Counted from the stretch's first letter, positions 8,620-18,749 are shown. The stretch is DNA of 64,000 bases from Sphingobium herbicidovorans (GCF_002080435.1 NZ_CP020538.1:1364001-1428000), one strand, 5' to 3'. The notes: generated by a model from the sequence alone, not told the origin. Program-made: numbers and translations.

Positions 8620-9291
8620 TTGAACAGGATGCGCTGGCTGGTAACGGGCCTTTGTATTGCCGGAGCGACCGGCGCGCTCTGGAGCGCCAACTGGTTCGCG
8701 GGGCAACTCTATCCACACAGCAATGGAGGGGACCTTGCCTACGAGCCAGCGGACGACATGCCTCCGCGCATCGACATGGCATCCGTGCAGCGGGACTGGC
8801 CCGCGAGCCTCGGCGCCCCGGGCGAAGGCAACCGGCTGATCGCCTATCATCGTGAGATGCGGGGAAAAGCTCCCCTGCCCGACGCCGCATCCATACCGAC
8901 TCAAGCGCCCGTCGATCTCGGTACGCTGCTTGCTCGGGCCGATGTCACTATGGGCAAGGCGAAGATACAACTGTGCGCCAGTTGCCACGACTTCACCCAG
9001 GGTGGGCCCAACCGCATCGGGCCGAATTTGTGGGGCGTGGTTGGACGTCCTGTTGGGGGCCACCCCGGCTTTGCCTACTCGCCCGCGATGATCGCGGACG
9101 GTGGCGGCTGGACCTATGACAAGCTGTTCGCATTCCTCGCATCACCGGCACGCGACATGCCCGGGACGAAGATGGCCTTTACGGGTCTGAGGCGACCGGA
9201 GGATCGGGCGGCGTTGATCAGGTATCTCGCTACTTTGGGAAGTGGAGCGCCGCCGCTGCCGAAACTCGCGCAGGACGGCGCTTCCCAATAA
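8620..9291 (+). CDS. membrane-anchored mono-haem cytochrome c
   Basis: This is a class I c-type cytochrome of 223 residues. An N-terminal hydrophobic segment (WLVTGLCIAGATGALWSANWF) acts as anchor or signal, followed by a Pro-rich linker and a haem domain. The haem attachment motif is CASCH at residues 119-123 and the likely axial Met is in MPGTKMAF. I choose the TTG start because GGGGGAGGA lies seven bases upstream; an ATG three codons later is possible but sits too far from that site. As the last gene of the operon it probably donates electrons to CuA, making the complex caa3-like. Confidence 0.85.
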   Translation: MNRMRWLVTGLCIAGATGALWSANWFAGQLYPHSNGGDLAYEPADDMPPRIDMASVQRDWPASLGAPGEGNRLIAYHREMRGKAPLPDAASIPTQAPVDLGTLLARADVTMGKAKIQLCASCHDFTQGGPNRIGPNLWGVVGRPVGGHPGFAYSPAMIADGGGWTYDKLFAFLASPARDMPGTKMAFTGLRRPEDRAALIRYLATLGSGAPPLPKLAQDGASQ

Positions 9292-10092
9292 TCAGCGAAC
9301 CACCGCTCGCGTGTAGAGGTGCCACGTCGCATAGCCCAGCAACGGCAACACAACCGCCAGCCCGACCAAGCCCGGCAACGCGCCCAGGATCAACAGCCCG
9401 ACCACGATCAACCCCCATGTCGCGACTGTCATGGGATTGTTCCATGCCACCCGACCCGACGTCCGCAGCGCGACGCCCCAATTGACGTTCTTGTCGATGA
9501 TCATCGGGAAGGACACCACGCTGATGGCCAGCGCCACAATGGCGAAACCCAGCCCCACCAGATTGCCGATGATGATCATCTTCCAACCTTCGGTCGTTCC
9601 GAATACCGCATTCAGGAAGGCCCCTACGGAAGAAACAGCCTCCGGCCCAAGCCCGCCCACGGTCGCACTATAGATGAACCAGGCAGCAGCGATCCATGCG
9701 AGGAACAGCATGGCCGTGACGCTGGTCAGGTCTAAGAGCGACGGGGCGGACGGCCCGCGAACCACATCAAGGAAATGCCGCCAGCGGGAATCCAGGCCCT
9801 GTTCGCGGCGACGCGCCAGTTCGTAAAAGCCGCTCGCCAGCGGGGGGCTGAACAGGATGGAGCCGGCCAGCAGCGGAAAAAGCAGCGGCAGGATCGATAC
9901 GCGGCTGGCTATCAGGATGGCGAAGAGCACCACGAGGGGATAAATGATTCCGATAAAAACCAGGTCGCCACGCTTTGCCTGAAAGTCCTCCCAACCCTGA
10001 CCAAGCGAGATTCTAAGGTCGTCGAAGCCGATCTTGCGGATTTCATACTCGCCGCTGCCCGGTACAAGATCTGCTGGATGCGCAATTGCCAT
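9292..10092 (-). CDS. DUF2189 family integral membrane protein
   Basis: This is a 266-residue protein with about six membrane helices, a short N-terminal cytoplasmic segment (IRKIGFDDLRISLGQGWEDF) and the conserved SVVSFPMIIDKNVNWGVALRTS region typical of DUF2189. Function is unknown; members often neighbour terminal oxidase genes. Its stop abuts the cytochrome c stop with no base between, so the two convergent transcripts share no terminator space. The start is supported by AGGGAGAG seven bases upstream. Confidence 0.82.
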   Translation of the reverse strand: MAIAHPADLVPGSGEYEIRKIGFDDLRISLGQGWEDFQAKRGDLVFIGIIYPLVVLFAILIASRVSILPLLFPLLAGSILFSPPLASGFYELARRREQGLDSRWRHFLDVVRGPSAPSLLDLTSVTAMLFLAWIAAAWFIYSATVGGLGPEAVSSVGAFLNAVFGTTEGWKMIIIGNLVGLGFAIVALAISVVSFPMIIDKNVNWGVALRTSGRVAWNNPMTVATWGLIVVGLLILGALPGLVGLAVVLPLLGYATWHLYTRAVVR

Positions 10093-10197
10093 GGTCGCTC
10101 TCCCTGCGAAGTTACCATGAATGACGCATAGAATTACCCTCAGTCGGGATCGATACGGGGGCAGCCATTGTGCATGGCCTGCGCTGCGTATCGTCTC

Positions 10198-10219
10198 GGC
10201 ATGAGGAACGCCTCATGGC
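10198..10219. repeat. inverted repeat in the katG upstream region
   Basis: CATGAGG and CCTCATG form a perfect 7-base inverted repeat around AACG, about 190 bases upstream of the katG start in a 311-base divergent gap. It could be an operator or a small hairpin. The rest of this gap holds no plausible gene; the 110 bases next to katG are AT-richer and probably contain its promoter, though I cannot mark -35/-10 elements confidently. Confidence 0.35.
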
Positions 10220-10370
10220 CAACCATGGGACATTACACCAAAGCGGGAAGAAGCGGAACAGCAAAGCCGTGAAAGCATGGACCTGAGCACGTATCGATGG
10301 GCCTGTGATCGCTTTTGTCGATCATGATAACGAATGTTAATCGCTTTCCTCATCGCCGGACTGGTCCTAG

Positions 10371-12652
<2,282 letters not shown>

Positions 12653-12658
12653 TACTGA

Positions 12659-12696
12659 TGCCGCCACGCAGCCTGTTTGCACGCTGCGTGGCGGCA
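12659..12696. terminator. perfect 14-bp stem, bidirectional terminator candidate
   Basis: TGCCGCCACGCAGC pairs perfectly with its complement across a 10-base loop, six bases after the katG stop and just before the end of the convergent gene. There is no strong T-run, so it may work with Rho or simply block read-through from both sides. Confidence 0.7.
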
Positions 12697-12712
12697 ACCA
12701 TTCATATCCCTG

Positions 12713-13330
12713 TCAGTGCAGGTCGCGCCTGCCATAATCGGCATCGCCAAAGCGGCTCTGTCGAGGCAGGCGCGAAGCGCCGTCAGGTTCGCCCGGCTCG
12801 TGGACCAGTTCTTCGAACAGAGCGCGATAGTGGATCATCGCCTGACGAAGATCCTCGGTATCGGCTTCGCCGCGAGCATGCCGGATGGCGATGTCATGGG
12901 CAGAGCGATAGTTCTGGACCACTTCGGGATGATCCACGGACAGGTCAGCCGAGCGGCGGTCGAAGTCAGCGATCGGATAGCCTCGCGCTTCCATGACTTC
13001 GGTCAGCAGCACATCTGCGCGAGAGACCGCGCCTTGGGGATCATCGACAAACTGACTTTGCACCTTCATCCAGCCATCGTTGAACATATCAACCTGCTGG
13101 GGAGACAGGCGCCGCAGCGAAAAGTTCGCGACACGCCTTTCGCGTTCCTGCAATTCGGCTTCCGCCCTGCGGGAGCTGCCGACTTCTTCGACGGTGCGGG
13201 AATATTCCGGTCCGAATTTCGAGCGCAAATTGGCGCGATGCCGGTTGCGCATCAGGAGCACGAACATCCCTGCCAATAGGACAAGTACGACCAGTCCCAG
13301 GCCGATTTCCAGGGGAGTAAGCGTCACCAT
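12713..13330 (-). CDS. membrane-anchored hypothetical protein, 205 residues
   Basis: An N-terminal membrane helix (IGLGLVVLVLLAGMFVLLM) is followed by a charged, helical cytoplasmic domain. Recognisable stretches are RSKFGPEYSRTVEEVGSSRR, RVANFSLRRLSP and the region around EVMEARGYP, ADLSVDHPEVVQNYR and MIHYRALFEELV. I have seen this pattern in uncharacterised proteins of several phyla, but I know no function. AAGGAGGA six bases before the ATG makes the start secure. An EcfG-like promoter candidate lies upstream, in keeping with a stress role. Confidence 0.75.
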   Translation of the reverse strand: MVTLTPLEIGLGLVVLVLLAGMFVLLMRNRHRANLRSKFGPEYSRTVEEVGSSRRAEAELQERERRVANFSLRRLSPQQVDMFNDGWMKVQSQFVDDPQGAVSRADVLLTEVMEARGYPIADFDRRSADLSVDHPEVVQNYRSAHDIAIRHARGEADTEDLRQAMIHYRALFEELVHEPGEPDGASRLPRQSRFGDADYGRRDLH

Positions 13331-13384
13331 GACATCCTCCTTGGCCTGTTGAGGCCGCTGACGACGCCCACCGCTGTCGCTGTT

Positions 13385-13410
13385 AACCTTGATCGGCGGC
13401 GCTTTGTTCC
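13385..13410 (-). promoter_or_regulatory. candidate EcfG-type promoter (GGAAC-N17-GGTT)
   Basis: Read on the minus strand, GGAAC is followed after 17 bases by GGTT, close to the alphaproteobacterial general-stress consensus GGAAC-N16/17-CGTT. It lies about 55 bases upstream of the 205-residue membrane protein gene. One mismatch in the -10 element; manual spotting only. Confidence 0.35.
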
Positions 13411-13414
13411 GCGT

Positions 13415-13621
13415 TCAGCGGCGGCGAAACAGCAGGTAGGCAAAGGCAGCCACGACCAGCCCAATCCCTATCGTCCAACCGCTGGAATGCGGCACAGGCT
13501 GCGGAGCCGGCTCTGTCTCAAACGGACGGTCGGTAGCGGGGGAAGTCCCCGGCTCTACGGGCGCCGGGTGCAGCGGATAGGGGGATTGGCTGGCGGCAGG
13601 CACGCGGGGCTTGTGAGTCAT
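13415..13621 (-). CDS. small tail-anchored membrane protein, 68 residues
   Basis: The protein has a Pro-rich soluble part of about 47 residues and a single C-terminal membrane helix (WTIGIGLVVAAFAYLLF) ending in three arginines, so it should insert with the tail facing the cytoplasm. AAGGAG five to six bases before the ATG supports it as a real gene. No family is recognised. It lies between the 205-residue membrane protein (same strand) and the divergent haloperoxidase-like gene. Confidence 0.65.
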   Translation of the reverse strand: MTHKPRVPAASQSPYPLHPAPVEPGTSPATDRPFETEPAPQPVPHSSGWTIGIGLVVAAFAYLLFRRR

Positions 13622-13681
13622 TGCTATCTCCTTGCCCTTCCCAACTCGGCGCGCTGCACATGGCTCCCTGACGCATTCGAT

Positions 13682-13706
13682 GGAACGTCGCGGCTGGCCG
13701 CCAGTT
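13682..13706 (+). promoter_or_regulatory. candidate EcfG-type promoter (GGAAC-N16-AGTT)
   Basis: GGAAC and AGTT are separated by 16 bases, one mismatch from the EcfG consensus GGAAC-N16/17-CGTT. The site ends 33 bases before the haloperoxidase-like start, which is a sensible promoter position. A second similar site serves the opposite strand 270 bases away. Confidence 0.4.
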
Positions 13707-13738
13707 GCCGAAACTTAAAGTAACAAGGAGCGGCTTCG

Positions 13739-14560
13739 ATGCACATTCAAACAGCTGAAGGCCATGCCATCCATGTCAAGGACATGGGCGCCGGACACCC
13801 CGTCATCCTCATCCATGGCTGGCCGCTGACAGGCGACATGTGGGAATATCAGACCCTGGCGCTTCTGGAGGCAGGCTATCGCGTGATAACATATGACCGG
13901 CGCGGGTTTGGCCATTCGGGCCATCCGGCGGACGGTTATGACTATAATATTTTCGCGGACGACCTGGCGGCGGTCATCGACCATGTCGGCGCGTCCAAAG
14001 TCTCGCTCGTGGGCTTTTCGATGGGCGGGGGCGAGATCGCCCGCTATCTGTCGCGCCACGGATCGGGCAAGGTCGATCGGGCGGTGCTGATATCATCGGT
14101 CGTGCCCTATTTGATGAAAGACGACAGCAATCCCGACGGGGTTGATGAGTCCGTGCTGGACCAGATGCAGGCACAGGTGCGCGCGGATCGCTTCGCTTTC
14201 CTCCAGAGCTTTGCCAAAACATTCTATGGTATCGGCCTTGTTTCCAAGCCGGTGAGCAGCGCCCTGTTGGACTGGACATTCGCGCTGGCGATCATGGCCA
14301 GTCCCAAGGCCACGATCGATTGCATAAACGCCTTTGGCCGCACCGATTTCCGCCCGGATCTTGCCGCCTTCAACATTCCCACGCTGGTCATTCACGGGAC
14401 GAGCGACAAGACGGTCCCGATCGATCCCACGGGGCGGGCGGCAGCGGCGGGCATAGCTGGCGCGGAACTGGTCGAATATGATGGCGAACCCCACGGCCTG
14501 TTCGCGACCGCGCCGGACCGGCTGAACGCCGATCTGCTGCGTTTCCTGGATCAACGATGA
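13739..14560 (+). CDS. alpha/beta hydrolase, cofactor-free haloperoxidase-like
   Basis: The 273-residue protein is an alpha/beta-hydrolase of the non-haem chloroperoxidase/bromoperoxidase group. The oxyanion region HGWPLTGDMW, nucleophile elbow GFSMGG, acid in HGTSDKTVP and the His in EPHGLF form the Ser-Asp-His triad. The group performs perhydrolysis and ester hydrolysis in vitro; the real substrate is unknown. AACAAGGAG precedes the ATG. Its stop overlaps the next start (ATGA). It heads the overlapping redox operon and follows a candidate EcfG promoter. Confidence 0.85.
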   Translation: MHIQTAEGHAIHVKDMGAGHPVILIHGWPLTGDMWEYQTLALLEAGYRVITYDRRGFGHSGHPADGYDYNIFADDLAAVIDHVGASKVSLVGFSMGGGEIARYLSRHGSGKVDRAVLISSVVPYLMKDDSNPDGVDESVLDQMQAQVRADRFAFLQSFAKTFYGIGLVSKPVSSALLDWTFALAIMASPKATIDCINAFGRTDFRPDLAAFNIPTLVIHGTSDKTVPIDPTGRAAAAGIAGAELVEYDGEPHGLFATAPDRLNADLLRFLDQR

Positions 14561-14901
14561 TGCGGCGAGCGGCAAGAGCCAGACGAAGCCGGGAAACAGG
14601 ATTGTCCTTCGCGCCGCCAGTCAATCCGCTTGGGCTGGCAATCGACAGCTGGCGGCTTGGCATGGAGGCGTGGACGGTGATCGGCCTCCGTATCCCCAGG
14701 CTGCTTGCTGGCAATCCGGCCGCCGCGATGGAGGCGCAGCTTATGGTTGCAGAGAAGATAGAAGCGTTGGGCGTACTGCAATGGAAGGCGATGACCGGCA
14801 GTCTGGGTGCGACGCCTGAAGCCGCCATACGCGGCTCCATCGCGCATTACCGCAAGTCGGTGGCCGGTAACCGGCGGCGGCTTGCTCGACCCCCGAAATG
14901 A
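14557..14901 (+). CDS. hypothetical phasin-like helical protein, 114 residues
   Basis: After a basic N-terminal segment the protein has amphipathic helices (SWRLGMEAWTVIGLRIPRLL and AAAMEAQLMVAEKIEALGVL) and a basic tail. This resembles short proteins annotated near phasins, but family membership is uncertain. The ATG overlaps the hydrolase stop by ATGA, which argues for a real translationally coupled gene despite no separate ribosome-binding site. Confidence 0.6.
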   Translation: MMRRAARARRSRETGLSFAPPVNPLGLAIDSWRLGMEAWTVIGLRIPRLLAGNPAAAMEAQLMVAEKIEALGVLQWKAMTGSLGATPEAAIRGSIAHYRKSVAGNRRRLARPPK

Positions 14902-15020
14902 TGCGCCCCAAAAATGAGATCCCACGAAAACAGGCACGGTTGATCCTGATTAGGCAGTTTAAGGGGAACGCCGCGCCCATCCCTGAATTGAACAATCATA
15001 CAATCAGGAGAGAATTTTCC

Positions 15021-15911
15021 GTGGCTACACGCTTCATCGCAACAGCATGCGAATCGCAGTTTCTTCAGCAAGGTTTTCAAGAACGGCTTAGTCATTGGAA
15101 CCGGCAACGGCTTGCTCCGGCCTATCCTGGCGACTGGGAGGAAAGGTTCCAGCAGGATCAGGTGATGCTGCGGCTGGAGCATGGCTTTGTCGAGGAGTTG
15201 CGATCACGGATACGCGACCGCGCTTCGCAGGCGCCGACCGATCCCGATGGCTTCATCCAATGGTTCGAGGCGCTGGAACAATCTGGACCCGGCCAGCACG
15301 ATGCCTTGTTCCCCTGGCTCGCCGAAGAGGCCGAGCGGGACGAGATACGCTGGTTCCTGACGCAGGAGGCGGCGGGCGAGGCCGGCTTCGACGACCTCGT
15401 TGCGCTGACACAGGTCAAGCTACCCGATTCGCCAAAACTTGAACTGGCCAGAAATTATTGGGACGAAATGGGTCGCGGTAACGCAAAGGGCATGCATGGC
15501 CCGATGCTGGCCCAGTTGGTGACCACGCTTGACCTGTCCCCTTCGATAGAAGCCACGGTTTGGGAAAGCCTGGCGCTGGCCAACGCCATGACCGCGATGG
15601 CGACCAACCGATGTTATGCATGGCACAGCGTTGGCGCGCTGGGCGTGATCGAGCTGACCGCGCCGGGCAGGTCGGCGCATACGGCGCGAGCGCTGCGCCG
15701 CATCGGCCTCACCCAGTCTGAACGTCGCTACTTCGACCTCCACGCGGTGCTGGACGTCAAGCACAGCCGGGATTGGAACGAATTGGCGATCAAGCCTCTT
15801 GTGGCGCAGGATCCGCGTCGCGCAACCGCGATTGCCGAAGGCGCGCTGATTCGCCTGAGCTGCGGCGAACGCTGTTTCGACCGGTATCGCGCTCATTTCG
15901 GGCTGGGATGA
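15021..15911 (+). CDS. haem-oxygenase-fold iron-containing redox enzyme (HDO family)
   Basis: This 296-residue protein fits the haem-oxygenase-like di-iron oxidase group (Pfam Haem_oxygenas_2 type). Likely metal ligands are E116 in the FLTQE helix, D148-E149 and H159 in YWDEMGRGNAKGMHG, E211 in GVIELTAPG, and H241, D245 and H248 in the C-terminal helix. Known members oxidise small molecules or act in stress metabolism; this substrate is unknown. I use the GTG because AGGAGA precedes it; an ATG at 14898 overlapping the previous stop would add 41 residues from an AT-rich stretch. Its end overlaps the receiver gene by ATGA. Confidence 0.75.
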   Translation: MATRFIATACESQFLQQGFQERLSHWNRQRLAPAYPGDWEERFQQDQVMLRLEHGFVEELRSRIRDRASQAPTDPDGFIQWFEALEQSGPGQHDALFPWLAEEAERDEIRWFLTQEAAGEAGFDDLVALTQVKLPDSPKLELARNYWDEMGRGNAKGMHGPMLAQLVTTLDLSPSIEATVWESLALANAMTAMATNRCYAWHSVGALGVIELTAPGRSAHTARALRRIGLTQSERRYFDLHAVLDVKHSRDWNELAIKPLVAQDPRRATAIAEGALIRLSCGERCFDRYRAHFGLG

Positions 15912-16228
15912 CGACGATGTCCTGCAATCACGGGCGCATTCTGCTGGTGGAAGATGACCCGGCGCTGGCCGGGATGATCGCCGATCTCTTGCAGGCGCAG
16001 GATTACGAGGTCGATGGCCCCTATTCGAATGTAAGCGACGGCATCGCCGCCCTCGCCAGCCATTTTCCCGACGGCGCCGTGGTGGACCTGCACCGACAAA
16101 CCGAAGGGGCGAGCCTGCTCAAGGACGATCTGGCAGCTTATGCCATTCCCTTTCTCGACGGCGAAGATCGCGGCAAGGCGCCGGTGGAACGGCGCCTGCT
16201 ACCCTGGCTGCGGCATATTCGACATTGA
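15908..16228 (+). CDS. truncated/degenerate response-regulator receiver protein
   Basis: The N-terminal half is a clear receiver domain: RILLVEDDPALAGMIADLL supplies the acidic pair, and the likely phospho-acceptor is in GAVVDLHRQTEGASLL. After IPF the sequence becomes DGEDRGKAPVERRLLPWLRHIRH, lacking the usual Thr/Ser and Lys switch residues; at 106 residues it is shorter than a full domain. No other frame restores a receiver end, so this looks like decay or a deliberate divergence and not a simple frameshift. It overlaps the iron-enzyme gene by ATGA. Confidence 0.7.
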   Translation: MTTMSCNHGRILLVEDDPALAGMIADLLQAQDYEVDGPYSNVSDGIAALASHFPDGAVVDLHRQTEGASLLKDDLAAYAIPFLDGEDRGKAPVERRLLPWLRHIRH

Positions 16229-16308
16229 GGCGGGACGCCGCCACAGCCCCCTTGCCCGCCGCCATAGGACGATTATGACCCTGCATGGTGATCATTGCAG
16301 GAGACGGC

Positions 16309-17535
16309 ATGGGCCGCATCATCGGGAAAATCATGCGCTGGGCGGGGGTCGCACTTCTTTTTCTCATCATCGCCCTGTGCCTTGCGATCACCATCATTCC
16401 CCCTTTCCTCGACCGCACTTATTATGACGGCCCGCTCAGCCGCCATTATGACGGCGAGCGCTTCTTCAATCCCGATGGAGAGATCGAATTTTCCGCGCCG
16501 CCCGGAAGCAACCGTCGCGGTTTTCTCGCCCGCTGGCTGATCGGAGGAGATGACCGGCCCGAATGGCCCGACGCGGTAGCCGTAAGTCCCTCGCGGCCTC
16601 CTGCCTTCGCGGCCCCTCTCGGTATGACCGCAACCTGGGTTGGCCATGCGACGGTACTGGTGCAGGCCGCCGGCCTTAACATACTGACCGATCCGATCTG
16701 GTCGGACTATGCCAGCCCCTTGCCGCCGCTGGGACCGAAACGCGTGGCACAACCGGGCATTCGCCTTGACGACCTGCCCAAGATCGACCTGATCATCATC
16801 AGTCACAATCATTATGATCATATGGACGTCCCGACGCTGAAAAAACTGTGGCAGCGGGATCGGCCCAAGATCGTCACCAGCCTTGGCAACGACACAATCC
16901 TGAAAGCGAACGGCATCCCATCGACTGTGCTCGACTGGGGGCAATCTATCAGCGGAGCCGCTCTTAATGGGCTGGGCGCGCAAACCGTGATCCAGTGCGA
17001 AAATTACGAGCATTGCCCGGACTATCGCGTCCATGTGCTGCGCAATCATCATTGGAGCAGCCGTTGGGGCGCGGACCGCAACCGCGCTTTATGGTCAAGC
17101 TTCGTCATCACGACGCGAGCCGGCAATATCTTCTTCGCAGGCGACACTGGCGCCGGGGACATGGCCTGGCCGGAAGACGCATCACGGCTGGGACCGATCC
17201 GGCTGGCCATGATACCGATCGGCGCTTTTCGTTTTTGGGCGGGACAGATGGAATCGGGCGCGCACATCGGCCCGGAACGGGCGGTCAGCGTCTTTGAAAA
17301 GCTGAAGGCATCGACCGCCATACCTATCCATTGGGGAACATTCCGCCTGTCCTACGAGCAATGGAGCACGCCGCCGCGCCTATTGGAGCTTTACCTGCGG
17401 TGCGCCGGGATAGAGCGGAGTCGCTTCGCACCGCTACGCATCGGGCAGCACATTCAGGTGCCGGCCTATTCGCCCGTACCACGCGGGCCCAAGCGATGCG
17501 ACCAACGAGCGATCAGGGCGCTGGATGAAAACTGA
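16309..17535 (+). CDS. metallo-beta-lactamase-fold hydrolase, NAPE-PLD-like, membrane-anchored
   Basis: The 408-residue product has an N-terminal membrane helix (GVALLFLIIALCLAITIIPPF) and an MBL domain. WVGHATVLVQ and LTDPIWSDYASP are typical of the N-acyl-phosphatidylethanolamine phospholipase D group, and HNHYDHMD carries the zinc-binding HxHxDH signature. GDTG and IPIHWGTF provide later ligands. It may cleave phospholipids or related phosphodiesters at the membrane. GCAGGAGAC precedes the chosen ATG; an in-frame ATG eight codons earlier lacks such a site. Confidence 0.85.
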   Translation: MGRIIGKIMRWAGVALLFLIIALCLAITIIPPFLDRTYYDGPLSRHYDGERFFNPDGEIEFSAPPGSNRRGFLARWLIGGDDRPEWPDAVAVSPSRPPAFAAPLGMTATWVGHATVLVQAAGLNILTDPIWSDYASPLPPLGPKRVAQPGIRLDDLPKIDLIIISHNHYDHMDVPTLKKLWQRDRPKIVTSLGNDTILKANGIPSTVLDWGQSISGAALNGLGAQTVIQCENYEHCPDYRVHVLRNHHWSSRWGADRNRALWSSFVITTRAGNIFFAGDTGAGDMAWPEDASRLGPIRLAMIPIGAFRFWAGQMESGAHIGPERAVSVFEKLKASTAIPIHWGTFRLSYEQWSTPPRLLELYLRCAGIERSRFAPLRIGQHIQVPAYSPVPRGPKRCDQRAIRALDEN

Positions 17536-17548
17536 TCCCCGGTGGCGT

Positions 17549-18022
17549 TCAGACCGGAGCCGAAGGCGCAAACATGGCGCGATAATTCCGTCCCGCCATC
17601 GCGGCGAGATATTCGGCCTGCATCTCCGAAGTCAGCAGTTCCATCATCTGCCGTCCTTCGATCCACAATTCGATCACGCCGAAAGCGCCCCCGCGCTTGC
17701 GATATTTGGCGGGCCAGCCTTCACGCGCGGCGATGGCCATCACCTCTGACATTGTAAGCGGCGTGGCGAGGGCGGCGTGGGTGGCGGTGAAGCGGGTCTC
17801 GCCAGTCGGCTCGCCAAAGGAGTCGGCGTCTCCCTCCTCCTCGCGTAGAACGGTATCGATCGGATAGACCTCTACCGCTGTGCCACGGTCGTCGCCCGCC
17901 ACCGCGATCCAGCTGCCCGGCGTCACCGGCGGGAAATAGAAGGCTTCTCCCCGCCACATTTCCGCGATGACCTCTGCGACACGCCTGGGATCATGAGCGG
18001 CAATCGAAAGATGAAACAGCAT
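17549..18022 (-). CDS. hypothetical protein, possibly VOC (glyoxalase-like) superfamily
   Basis: The 157-residue soluble protein starts MLFHLSIAAHDP, resembling the first strand of vicinal-oxygen-chelate domains, and contains AVEVYPIDTVLR and a later GVIELWIEGRQMMEL strand. No metal site can be assigned with confidence. It stands alone between the convergent MBL gene and a strong terminator. Confidence 0.55.
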   Translation of the reverse strand: MLFHLSIAAHDPRRVAEVIAEMWRGEAFYFPPVTPGSWIAVAGDDRGTAVEVYPIDTVLREEEGDADSFGEPTGETRFTATHAALATPLTMSEVMAIAAREGWPAKYRKRGGAFGVIELWIEGRQMMELLTSEMQAEYLAAMAGRNYRAMFAPSAPV

Positions 18023-18078
18023 GGGACGACTCTCCGCCGTGCTTTTGATGCTCGTTGCAGAATGACATAAATCGGGCG

Positions 18079-18120
18079 CGCCCGCATCCTCCCTTCGACG
18101 GCAAGGGGAGGATGCGGGCG
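18079..18120 (-). terminator. perfect 14-bp stem terminator
   Basis: CGCCCGCATCCTCC pairs exactly with GGAGGATGCGGGCG around a 14-base loop, just downstream of the first DUF3617 gene and before the next minus-strand gene. On the minus strand it is followed by GATTTATG, a weak T-run. Confidence 0.75.
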
Positions 18121-18134
18121 AAGACGCAACCGCG

Positions 18135-18635
18135 TCAGACCTTGCTACATTCTCCTGCCCGCTTGCCGCTGACGTCGTGGGTCGTGCGCAGCACAGGGCT
18201 GCCGTCCACCGTCTTGGTCATGGTGCTGCCCAGCGTCAGCGTGTCGGCTGTGTAGTTACCTTCGAGCACGATCTCCGAAGTGCCCGCCCCGGATTTACAG
18301 GACAAGGTCGCGATCAACCGCCCCTTGCGCAGCATCTTGTCCTTGTAGGTGCAATCCTCCCCCTCGTCCCCCGCCAACGCATTGGCGTCCGGTATCCCGG
18401 CTGCATCGACAGCGATACAAAGACTATCCTCGTCTGTTTTCTGGAGGGCGGCCTGATATTGCGCAGGTGTGACGGTCGGTGTGTTGTAGCCGGTGGTCTT
18501 GCGCGTGATCGTCCACTCCCCCGCCTTCATCAGGATCGGCGCTTCCACCGGTTCGGGCTTGGGCGCCTCTTTGCCGCATCCAGCCAGGCAAAGCATCACC
18601 GCCAGCGGGGCTGCCGCCAGTATCGTCTCTCGCAT
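18135..18635 (-). CDS. DUF3617 lipoprotein (first of pair)
   Basis: The 166-residue product begins with a lipoprotein signal ending in the lipobox LAGC, so the mature protein should be lipid-anchored. The rest matches DUF3617: KAGEWTITRKTTGYNTP, a central Cys, EDCTYKDKMLRKGRLIATLSC and a C-terminal GECSKV, with four Cys likely forming disulfides. GGGGAGAGG precedes the ATG; a longer frame starting at 18689 lacks this site. Function is unknown. A paralogue lies next to it on the same strand. Confidence 0.78.
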   Translation of the reverse strand: MRETILAAAPLAVMLCLAGCGKEAPKPEPVEAPILMKAGEWTITRKTTGYNTPTVTPAQYQAALQKTDEDSLCIAVDAAGIPDANALAGDEGEDCTYKDKMLRKGRLIATLSCKSGAGTSEIVLEGNYTADTLTLGSTMTKTVDGSPVLRTTHDVSGKRAGECSKV

Positions 18636-18749
18636 ATCCTCTCCCCTGTTCACTTGCGGAACGGCGGGAGGCTCGCTCTGCGGCATCAAAAGCGCAAGCG
18701 AAATATCGCCGCAGTCAATTGGACTATACCGCGCGCAGCCGTCGCTGCG

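Noticed and set aside
14898..15020. N-terminal extension of the haem-oxygenase-fold enzyme from an ATG overlapping the previous stop.
   Set aside because: The stretch is AT-rich and not protein-like, and a GTG with a good ribosome-binding site begins at the conserved domain. The overlap start remains possible.
15908..16228. Third homopolymer frameshift, in the short receiver gene.
   Set aside because: Neither alternative frame gives the missing receiver end, so a one-base error does not explain the truncation.
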